A DNA stretch of 25,789 nt, from assembly GCA_012036375.1 (NCBI GenBank), contig JAAUOI010000006.1:1-25789 (forward strand), written 5' to 3'. The stretch is from Allobrachymonas sp. Its GTDB lineage: Bacteria; Pseudomonadota; Gammaproteobacteria; Burkholderiales; Burkholderiaceae_C. Positions 1 to 6,186 of the stretch are shown one piece after another (the first letter of the stretch is position 1; every line of letters begins with the position of its first letter). Under the pieces are notes generated by a model. It had not been told where the DNA came from and ran no database searches. It was given only the letters and a program-made list of their open reading frames with translations. The position numbers were made by a program, and so were the translations under genes.

Positions 1-72
1 ATCAAAGAGCTTGATGCGCTGTTTTTTGCGCGGGCGCTGAACTTCAATCTGAGGCTCAAACGGCCAAGCTAG
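1..72 (+). CDS. possible C-terminal tail of an unidentified gene (partial at left edge)
   Basis: One plus-strand frame is open from base 1 to a TAG at 70-72 and would encode a 23-residue tail ending LNFNLRLKRPS. The codons look natural (several GCG and CTG), but nothing identifies a family. It would converge with the oxidoreductase on the other strand and overlap its 3' end by 17 bases. The minus strand of the same stretch is also open in one frame but has no ATG, so coding on this strand is only a weak preference. Confidence 0.3.
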   Translation: MKELDALFFARALNFNLRLKRPS

Positions 73-1123
73 GATAGTCGATATAGCCTTGAGGCGATTC
101 AGTGGTGTACAAATGAGCCATATCTACCGCATTGAGCACCGCATTGCGCTCAAATCGCGCGGGCAAATCTGGATTTGCTAAGAAGGCCTTGCCGTAAGCA
201 ATAGCGTCTGCCAAGCCACTGGCCAAAGTGGCTTCACCGCTTTCGCGCGTAAACCCACCATTGAGCACCAAGCCTTGCTTCATATGCTCGCGTGCGGCTT
301 GCGCGACGGCCAGCTCCTGCGGCGCATCATGCTGCCCATGCCGAATTTCCAAATGCGAGAGACCACGCTTGGCTGCTTGTTGAGCCACATAAGCGGTCAG
401 CGCCACAGGATCGCTGTCTGTGACATCGTTCACCGCGACGACCGGCGAAATTCGCAAGCCAACACGCCCAGCACCCCACACCGCAATCGCAGCATCCACA
501 ATCTCCAGCAGAAAGCGTACGCGGTTCTCGATCGAGCCACCATATGCATCGCTGCGATCGTTTGCACCATCACGTAAAAATTCGTCGATCAAATAACCAT
601 TGGCACCATGCACCTGCACGCCGTCAAAACCTGCCACTTTGGCATTCTCAAAAGCTCGTCTAAAGCTTTCTACGATGGCGGGGATTTCATCGGTGCGCAA
701 GCGGCGCGGCGCAGGATAGGCTTGCTTGCCTGCGGGTGTGTGGATCTCGCTGCCCATGATCGCTTTATCCGTCGGAGCAACCACCTCAGCGCCCGAAATG
801 GCGCTGTGTGTCGCACGACCCGGATGCCAAATTTGCAGCATAATGCGTCCGCCTTTGGCATGCACAGCATCCGTCACTTTGCGCCAACCCGCCACTTGCG
901 CGGCGTTGTGCACGCCGGGCTGCTGCAACCAAGTTTGCGTGCCGTTACTCACCATCGTGGCCTCGGCCAGCAGCAGGCCGGCACTGGCACGCTGGGCATA
1001 GTAAGTCGCCATCAAATCGCCGGGCACGTTGTCTCGGTCTGCGCGCGTGCGGGTGAGCGGCGCATGGAAGATGCGGTTAGAAACAGAAATGTCGCCAAAC
1101 AGGCCTTTTTGGAGCAGTTTCAT
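56..1123 (-). CDS. Old Yellow Enzyme family NADH:flavin oxidoreductase (NemA-like alkene reductase)
   Basis: The 355-residue protein has the normal length and layout of an FMN-binding TIM-barrel ene-reductase. Visible family marks are the N-terminal MKLLQKGLFG strand, the HPGR segment at residues 100-103, and VHGANGYLIDEFL around 171-183. In the last, His172 and Asn175 match the substrate-binding pair of OYE and Tyr177 the proton donor. They are followed by NDRSDAYGGS and an LNGGF phosphate-binding motif near the C terminus. Members reduce activated C=C bonds (enones, maleimides, nitro compounds) with NAD(P)H, in the cytoplasm. The ATG at 1121-1123 is the family-typical start; no strong Shine-Dalgarno sequence is visible. 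It is divergent from the lipoprotein hydrolase gene. Assignment to the family is firm; the physiological substrate and the nemA name are not established. Confidence 0.9.
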   Translation of the reverse strand: MKLLQKGLFGDISVSNRIFHAPLTRTRADRDNVPGDLMATYYAQRASAGLLLAEATMVSNGTQTWLQQPGVHNAAQVAGWRKVTDAVHAKGGRIMLQIWHPGRATHSAISGAEVVAPTDKAIMGSEIHTPAGKQAYPAPRRLRTDEIPAIVESFRRAFENAKVAGFDGVQVHGANGYLIDEFLRDGANDRSDAYGGSIENRVRFLLEIVDAAIAVWGAGRVGLRISPVVAVNDVTDSDPVALTAYVAQQAAKRGLSHLEIRHGQHDAPQELAVAQAAREHMKQGLVLNGGFTRESGEATLASGLADAIAYGKAFLANPDLPARFERNAVLNAVDMAHLYTTESPQGYIDYPSLAV

Positions 1124-1280
1124 GATGGGTTTGCTGTGATGTGTATTGGAGAGCTATGTACATGGGTCGCCTTCATCTAAATTCAAGACGCTTGGCGTGC
1201 TTACAGACAAGCTTGGGGGCGAATTGCGCTGTCAGCTCTTGATTTGGAACTTTTTTTTGCCTGCTACCATCTGCATTCGC

Positions 1281-2117
1281 ATGGCCAAAAAAATCACTCG
1301 CATCATCGCCGTAAGCCTCGTTTTGGCGGCTCTGCTAGGAGGCTGCGCGAGCTTGCATGACAAGCAAGGCGATTGGATTTTCAACCCGCGTGATGGCACT
1401 TGGGGTAACACGGCTGAAGTGGCGGCTGGCATGCAAGAGGCATGGGTCGAGTTCAACTCAGAAGTAACCGGCAAGCCCGCCAAGCTGCATCTGCTGATCA
1501 ATCCCGCCGAGAAGGCTTCGCCTGTGTTGCTCTACTTGCATGGCGCTCGTTGGAATGTGGTGGGCAGCGCTTGGCGCATTGAGCGCATGCGGGAGCTGGG
1601 TTTCACGGTGGTGGCGGTGGACTATCGCGGTTTTGGACAAAGCACTGCGGAGCGCCCTTCAGAGGATAAATCCTACGAAGATGCGCAGGCCGCTTGGAAG
1701 TGGATCGCCAAGCAGTATCCGCTTCAAGAGCGCTTTATTTTTGGCCACTCGCTGGGTGGCGCGATTGCGATTGAGCTGGCCACGCGCGTGAGCGATGAGC
1801 GCGGCACGATTGTGGAAGGTACATTCACCAGCATTCCCGATGTCTTCAACACCATGAAATACGGTTGGCTGCCGATTGGTTGGTTGATCACGCAGCGCTT
1901 TGATTCGGAAAAGAAAGTCGCCAAAATCGGTTCGCCACTGCTCGTGGTACATGGCAGTGAAGACCGCTTGATTTCGCCTGAATTGGGCAAGCGCTTGTTT
2001 GAAGCGGCTCAAGCACCTAAGCGCTTTGAATTGGTGCAAGGCGGCTCGCATCACAATACCAATGGCCTGGGGCAGGCGCAGTATCGCGCTGCGCTGCAAG
2101 AGTTGTTCAAGTTATAA
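1281..2117 (+). CDS. alpha/beta-hydrolase fold lipoprotein
   Basis: The reading frame is open further upstream, but the ATG at 1281 is preferred because it begins a classic lipoprotein signal: MAKK, a hydrophobic stretch, then LLGGC with Cys22 as the lipidated residue. The mature 278-residue precursor has an oxyanion-hole segment YLHG (86-88), the nucleophile elbow GHSLGG (Ser157), HGSEDRLI with Asp228, and GGSHH with His257 as the likely catalytic base. This fits a serine hydrolase (esterase/lipase/thioesterase-like) anchored to the envelope. The substrate cannot be read from sequence. It resembles the YqiK/BEM46-like soluble-fold hydrolases often labelled only as alpha/beta hydrolase. It stands alone between a divergent oxidoreductase and an MFS gene, with a dispersed repeat copy starting about 14 bases after its stop. 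Confidence 0.85.
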   Translation: MAKKITRIIAVSLVLAALLGGCASLHDKQGDWIFNPRDGTWGNTAEVAAGMQEAWVEFNSEVTGKPAKLHLLINPAEKASPVLLYLHGARWNVVGSAWRIERMRELGFTVVAVDYRGFGQSTAERPSEDKSYEDAQAAWKWIAKQYPLQERFIFGHSLGGAIAIELATRVSDERGTIVEGTFTSIPDVFNTMKYGWLPIGWLITQRFDSEKKVAKIGSPLLVVHGSEDRLISPELGKRLFEAAQAPKRFELVQGGSHHNTNGLGQAQYRAALQELFKL

Positions 2118-2130
2118 ACGTGTATTTTTT

Positions 2131-2194
2131 AATGAATTAGGTCTCTAGCCGGCATAAAATATGCGCAAAGTGCTATCAATGGTATAGCAATTGA
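2131..2194 (+). repeat. dispersed palindromic repeat, copy A (intergenic)
   Basis: This copy fills much of the gap between the hydrolase and the MFS gene. It contains the core TCTAGCCGGCATAAAATATG at 2144-2163 and a second stem TGCTAT/ATAGCA with a 7-base loop (2171-2187). The core carries a GCATA/TATGC hairpin. It matches the copy at about 8011-8061 over nearly its full length, including the flanking AT-rich left side, which suggests these two are the least decayed copies. The gap holds no other recognisable feature, and no clear promoter for the MFS gene was identified. Confidence 0.75.
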
Positions 2195-2257
2195 TTTTAA
2201 AAAAATCATCCTACAGCACCTTAAAGCCAGACCAGTGCGCACTGAGATAATCAGTGC

Positions 2258-3448
2258 ATGCCCTCTTCTCTCGTCGTCTGGTTCGCCAGCCTGTTTCTCG
2301 GCCTTCAGCCCATCACTACCGATCTGTATCTTCCCGCTTTGCCCGGCATCACGCAGGCTTTGGGGGCGAGCATGGCGCAGGCGCAGCTCACGCTGTCTGC
2401 TCTGTTGCTGTGCTTTGGCGTGAGCCAACTGGTGTGGGGGCCAGTGTCGGACAAATATGGCCGCAAGCCGGTGCTGCTGCTTGGCTTGTTCGTCTATGTG
2501 GTGGCGAGTATTGCCAGTGCTCTTGTAACGCAGATTGAAGGACTAATCCTCTGCCGCGCTTTGCAAGGCGTGGCCATGGGCGCACCGATCATGTGCGCTC
2601 GCGCGATGACGCGGGATCTGTATGCGCCCGAGGAAGCGGCGCGCGTGATGAGCAAGGGGCTTTCTGGCTTAGGGGTAATTGCAATTTTGTGTGTGCCCAC
2701 GGGCAGCTTGCTCAGTAGCTTTCTGGGCTGGCGTTTTGCCTTGCTCGCGCTCGGTGTGTTTGCAGCGGTGACGCTTGGCATGGTGCTGCTGAAGTTCAAC
2801 GAGACCAATCAACGGCGCAACCCGCTGGCGCTACAACCGGCGATCTTGATCAGCACCTGGCGCGGCATTTTGGCGCATTCGCAGTTTTGGACGTATGCGC
2901 TGCTGGCGCTCACCTCGTATTGCGGCCTCTTTGTGTTCTTGGCTACTTCGTCATTTGTGTATTTGAATGTGCTTGGGCAATCCAAGTGGGTGTACAGCGC
3001 GGTGATGGTGGGCATGTCAAGCTTCTATGTGCTCGGCACATTTTTAAGCCGCCGGCTGCTGGCACAGTATGGTGTGCAACGCATGATTTGGTTGGGCGGC
3101 TGGATCACGCTGGCGGCCTGCCTGATGTATATCGCCGTGCTGCTGCTGGCGCCCAGCAGCGTGTTGCTGCTGGCGGTTTGCCAATTCGTGTTCATGGTGG
3201 GCCATGGCTTTCATCAACCTGCCGGGCAGTCGGGCAGTGCGGCGGCGTTCCCTATGGCCGCTGGCGCGGCTTCGGCGATGGCAGGCTTTTTGATGATGCT
3301 GGCTGCGTTTGCCACTGGCGCAGTGCTGGGCCAGACGATGGATGGCAGCGTGCGCCCGATGGTGCTCGGCGTGGTGTTTTGGGGCAGCACGATTTTGTTC
3401 GTGGCCTGGGTGTTGGTGCAGCGATATGGCAAGCTCAGTAAAACTTAA
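2258..3448 (+). CDS. MFS drug-resistance transporter, Bcr/CflA type
   Basis: The 396-residue protein is almost entirely hydrophobic, with about 12 membrane segments, the usual size for this family. The N terminus has ITTDLYLPALP, the TD-x-YLP signature of Bcr/CflA exporters in helix 1. MFS motif A follows as GPVSDKYGRKP after helix 2, then CRALQGVAMG in helix 4 and a PTGSLLSSFLGWR segment after helix 5. Members export drugs such as chloramphenicol, bicyclomycin or sulphonamides, or small metabolites, by proton antiport in the inner membrane; the substrate here is unknown. The ATG at 2258 follows the intergenic repeat. The 3' end overlaps miaA by 23 bases in another frame, so translation of the two is probably coupled. 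Confidence 0.88.
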   Translation: MPSSLVVWFASLFLGLQPITTDLYLPALPGITQALGASMAQAQLTLSALLLCFGVSQLVWGPVSDKYGRKPVLLLGLFVYVVASIASALVTQIEGLILCRALQGVAMGAPIMCARAMTRDLYAPEEAARVMSKGLSGLGVIAILCVPTGSLLSSFLGWRFALLALGVFAAVTLGMVLLKFNETNQRRNPLALQPAILISTWRGILAHSQFWTYALLALTSYCGLFVFLATSSFVYLNVLGQSKWVYSAVMVGMSSFYVLGTFLSRRLLAQYGVQRMIWLGGWITLAACLMYIAVLLLAPSSVLLLAVCQFVFMVGHGFHQPAGQSGSAAAFPMAAGAASAMAGFLMMLAAFATGAVLGQTMDGSVRPMVLGVVFWGSTILFVAWVLVQRYGKLSKT

Positions 3449-4439
3449 GGCCATCGCCATTGCGGGGCCTACTGCAATCGCACTTGCAGGGCCAACCGCC
3501 AGCGGCAAATCTGCGCTATCACTTGCGATTGCCCAGCGCTGGCCATGCGAGATCATCAGCGTCGATTCCGCGCTCGTGTATCGCGGCATGGACATTGGCA
3601 CGGCCAAACCCACGCGAGAAGAGCTGGCCAGCGTGCCGCATCATTTGATTGACATGCTCGATCCTGCGCAGAGCTACAGCGCCATGCAATTTGCGCAGGA
3701 TGCTCGGCGCTTGATGGAAGAGATTTCTGCTCGCGGCAAACTGGCCTTGCTCGTGGGCGGCACCATGCTGTATTTCAAAGCGCTGATCGAAGGCATGGAT
3801 GCGATGCCCGCCGCCTCGCCTGAGATTCGCGCTCAGATTGACGTAGAGGCCAAGCTGCGCGGCTGGCCAGCGATGCATGCGCAGCTCGCGCAGGTGGACG
3901 CGATCACCGCTGCACGCCTTGCGCCGAATGATTCACAGCGCATTCAAAGGGCATTGGAGGTGTATCGCGCTACTGGGAAGCCGCTGTCATCATTTCAGCA
4001 AAAATATCAACAAAATCAACCTGTAGCCAGCATCAATACTGCGCTGAATGCTCATGATTCGATAGCACATATGCCGATCATCAGTTTAGAGCCGCAAAGC
4101 CGCGCATGGCTGCACGAGCGCATTGCGCAGCGCTTTGAGCACATGCTGCAAGCAGGTTTGATCGACGAAGTGCGCCGCTTGAAAGATCGCGGCGATTTGC
4201 ATGCGGATTTGCCTGCGATGCGCTGCGTTGGGTATCGGCAGGTGTGGGACGTTCTCGCGGGCAGCAGCAAAGCAAACGAGTTAAAGGAAAAAGGAATCGC
4301 TGCCACGCGCCAGCTCGCCAAGCGGCAGATCACTTGGCAGCGCAGCATGCAACCGCCGGCATTCAATAAGTATGTGATCTCCGCTGATAGCCCCACAGCC
4401 ACGGCTGATGCCTTGAAGTTGATAGAGTCGTGGTTATGA
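3426..4439 (+). CDS. miaA: tRNA dimethylallyltransferase MiaA
   Basis: MiaA transfers a dimethylallyl group from DMAPP to N6 of A37 in tRNAs reading codons that start with U. The protein has the P-loop GPTASGKS at residues 22-29, then ISVDSALVYRGMDIGTAKP (the DSxQxYxxxDIGTAKP-type substrate motif), HHLIDMLDP, LVGGTMLY, and APNDSQRIQRALEVYR. The ATG at 3426 lies 23 bases inside the MFS gene and gives 337 residues; longer readings add an atypical Cys/Trp-rich sequence. Two oddities stand out. The P-loop is preceded by a near-copy (IAGPTA then LAGPTASGKS). Also, about 20 residues around 195-214 are encoded by a dispersed repeat copy, which roughly accounts for the excess over the ~316 residues of the E. 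coli enzyme. The stop overlaps the next ATG (ATGA). Confidence 0.95.
   Translation: MASSVKLKAIAIAGPTAIALAGPTASGKSALSLAIAQRWPCEIISVDSALVYRGMDIGTAKPTREELASVPHHLIDMLDPAQSYSAMQFAQDARRLMEEISARGKLALLVGGTMLYFKALIEGMDAMPAASPEIRAQIDVEAKLRGWPAMHAQLAQVDAITAARLAPNDSQRIQRALEVYRATGKPLSSFQQKYQQNQPVASINTALNAHDSIAHMPIISLEPQSRAWLHERIAQRFEHMLQAGLIDEVRRLKDRGDLHADLPAMRCVGYRQVWDVLAGSSKANELKEKGIAATRQLAKRQITWQRSMQPPAFNKYVISADSPTATADALKLIESWL
4008..4068 (+). repeat. dispersed palindromic repeat, copy C (inside miaA, read in frame)
   Basis: The segment GTAGCCAGCATCAATACTGC followed by GCTGAATGCTCATGATT and TAGCA aligns with the intergenic copy at 2131-2194 with scattered substitutions and no net frame change. It is translated as QNQPVASINTALNAHDS, which shares the pattern QN.....I..A.NA..S with the peptide encoded by the permease copy. 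It sits just after the LEVYRATGKPLSSFQQ segment and before IISLEP, where MiaA proteins normally have a short variable loop. The GCATA/TATGC stem has decayed here. That it arrived by insertion is inference. Confidence 0.65.
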
Positions 4440-5506
4440 AAGCACTCATCGCCCTCGTCTTCGTCGTCCTGCTCACCGCCTGCGCTGGGCCCACAACCCA
4501 GCCCGTGGCGATTGACAAAGCCGCCGAAGAGGCCGAGGCGCGCTTGCAGCGCGATTTGGCCTTTGAAGGTTTTTTAGAAGATGAGCTGCGCGTGAAAAAA
4601 GTAGCGCAGCCGATCCTCGTGGCAGCGGTCGATTTGTGCAAAGACAAAACCCGCTACGACAGCGGCGCCACCTTCATCAGCGCGGGCAGTTTTGGCAAAG
4701 ATTTTGAGCCCACAGTCGGTCAGTACCTCAAAATTTCTGGCAACGAGCTGGGTTTCCTGCATGTCATCCCTGATTCGCCAGCGGACAAAGCTGGTCTGAA
4801 GCGCGGCGACAAACTCGTCAGCATCAACGGCTGGTCAATTCCCAACACCAAAGATGCCGCCGCAGAACTGGGCAAACGCGCCGCAGAGTGGCTCAAAACG
4901 CCTTCGCCACTCATCACCGTCGTCTCGCGCACAGGCAGCGACAACACTTCGCAAACCATTCAAGCCAGCGTCACGCCCGTCAAAGCCTGCGATTTTCCCG
5001 CCTTCCTTGTGATGCAAGAGTCGCTCAATGCTTTTGCCGATGGCAAGAGCATTGGCATCTTTCGCGGCATGCTGCGCTTTGCTAACGACAACGAATTGGC
5101 TCTGGTGATCGGCCATGAGCTGGCGCACAACTTCATGGGGCATATCGAAGCCAGCCAACGCAACAACCTGCTCGGATCGATTGCCGAAATCATCGCCGCC
5201 AGCAAAGGCGTGCCTACGCAAGGCACGCTGGGCGCGGCGATTGCGCTGGCCTACAGCCCCGCCTTTGAAGCCGAGGCAGATTACGTCGGCCTCTACGTGC
5301 TTGCTCGTGCGGGTTTCGACATCAAAGACGCTCCCAAATTCTGGCGCCGCATGGCCGCTGCCAACCCCGCCGGCATCCGCGAACGCGGCATGATCGCCAG
5401 CCACCCCGCTACCAGCAGCCGCTTTGTGGCGCTAGAGAAAACCGTACAAGAAATCGAAGCCAAACGCGCCACTGGCCAACCGCTCACACCCGATCTGAAA
5501 AAATGA
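4436..5506 (+). CDS. lipoprotein M48-family metallopeptidase with PDZ domain
   Basis: The ATG at 4436 overlaps the miaA stop and starts a lipoprotein signal, MKALIALVFVVLLTACAG, with Cys16 as lipidation site. A PDZ-like domain lies about residues 95-165 (GFLHVIPDSPADKAGLKRGD followed by KLVSINGW), as in substrate-sensing proteases. The zinc motif HELAH is at 227-231, the third ligand is probably Glu278 in the FEAEAD segment, and ASHPATSSR lies at 321-329. These are hallmarks of periplasmic M48 proteases of the LoiP/BepA type, which degrade or help assemble envelope proteins. This one differs from BepA by having a PDZ domain and lacking a TPR tail. At 356 residues it appears complete. The 3' end overlaps the ABC ATPase start by four bases (ATGA), placing it in one operon with the ABC transporter. 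Confidence 0.88.
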   Translation: MKALIALVFVVLLTACAGPTTQPVAIDKAAEEAEARLQRDLAFEGFLEDELRVKKVAQPILVAAVDLCKDKTRYDSGATFISAGSFGKDFEPTVGQYLKISGNELGFLHVIPDSPADKAGLKRGDKLVSINGWSIPNTKDAAAELGKRAAEWLKTPSPLITVVSRTGSDNTSQTIQASVTPVKACDFPAFLVMQESLNAFADGKSIGIFRGMLRFANDNELALVIGHELAHNFMGHIEASQRNNLLGSIAEIIAASKGVPTQGTLGAAIALAYSPAFEAEADYVGLYVLARAGFDIKDAPKFWRRMAAANPAGIRERGMIASHPATSSRFVALEKTVQEIEAKRATGQPLTPDLKK

Positions 5507-6186
5507 GCGTGATTGTTGACATTGCCGGGCTTGAAAAGCGCTACGGCGAAACCGCCGTGTTCAGCGGCGTGAATCTGCAAGTGCATGCCGGCGAATTCAT
5601 TGCCATCGTTGGTGACTCGGGCGTGGGCAAATCCACTTTGCTCAACTGCATGGCGGGGCTAGATGGTTGGGATGCGGGCTCACTGCATGTGCAGGGTGCC
5701 GATTTAGGTGCGATGAGCGATGAACAGCTCGCTCTGTGGCGGCGCAGCGCGGTGGGCTTCGTCTTCCAAGCTTTTCATGTGCTCCCACATCTCGATGTGG
5801 CGCAAAACGTCGGCCTGCCCTTACTCTTGCTTGGCCACAAACCTGCGCAAATCACACCCCGCGTTGAGCAGATGCTGCAAGCGGTTGGCTTGCAAGGCTT
5901 AGGCACTCGCCTGCCACAGCAACTCTCTGGCGGCCAACTCCAGCGCGTGGCCATCGCCCGCGCCCTCGTGCATGCACCCGCGCTCGTGCTCGCCGACGAG
6001 CCCACTGGTAATCTTGATCCCAGCACAGCCGAGCTTGTACTCAATACACTGATTGAGCAAAGCCGGAGCAGCCAAGCTGCGCTAATCTTGGTCACCCATT
6101 CTGAAGCTGCGTCCTCTCGCGCAGATCGTGTACTGCACTTGACTTCAACTGGTATTGCTGCACGCCATGCTCCGCCTGCTGCCTAA
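5503..6186 (+). CDS. ABC transporter ATP-binding protein, LolD/MacB (YbbA-like) type
   Basis: The 227-residue protein has the full ABC set in order: Walker A GDSGVGKST (37-45), Q-loop Gln89 in FVFQAFHVLPHLDV, signature LSGGQLQRVAIARAL (141-155), Walker B LVLADEPTGNLD with Glu166, and the switch His199 in LVTHS. The DEPTGNLD form and the short length place it in the LolD/MacB/FtsE clade, whose members power FtsX-type mechanotransmission permeases rather than classical import. Its start overlaps the M48 peptidase stop and its end overlaps the permease start by 20 bases, so its partner is clearly the downstream FtsX-like permease. Confidence 0.93.
   Translation: MSVIVDIAGLEKRYGETAVFSGVNLQVHAGEFIAIVGDSGVGKSTLLNCMAGLDGWDAGSLHVQGADLGAMSDEQLALWRRSAVGFVFQAFHVLPHLDVAQNVGLPLLLLGHKPAQITPRVEQMLQAVGLQGLGTRLPQQLSGGQLQRVAIARALVHAPALVLADEPTGNLDPSTAELVLNTLIEQSRSSQAALILVTHSEAASSRADRVLHLTSTGIAARHAPPAA

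Noticed and set aside
608..1180. Long open frame antisense to the oxidoreductase
   Set aside because: It mirrors a clearly recognised enzyme on the other strand and has no family motif; G+C-rich coding DNA commonly leaves such frames open.
1124..1280. Promoters in the divergent gap between the oxidoreductase and the hydrolase
   Set aside because: TTGGAA and TACCAT boxes occur before the hydrolase but only about 15 bases apart; not strong enough to call.
2887..3613. Open frames overlapping the MFS and miaA genes in other frames
   Set aside because: Composition is Cys/Trp/Gly or Gln/His rich and unlike real proteins; MFS and MiaA explain the DNA.
4835..5404. Antisense frame of about 190 codons opposite the M48 peptidase
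   Set aside because: No motif and fully covered by a gene with a zinc-binding HELAH and a PDZ domain.
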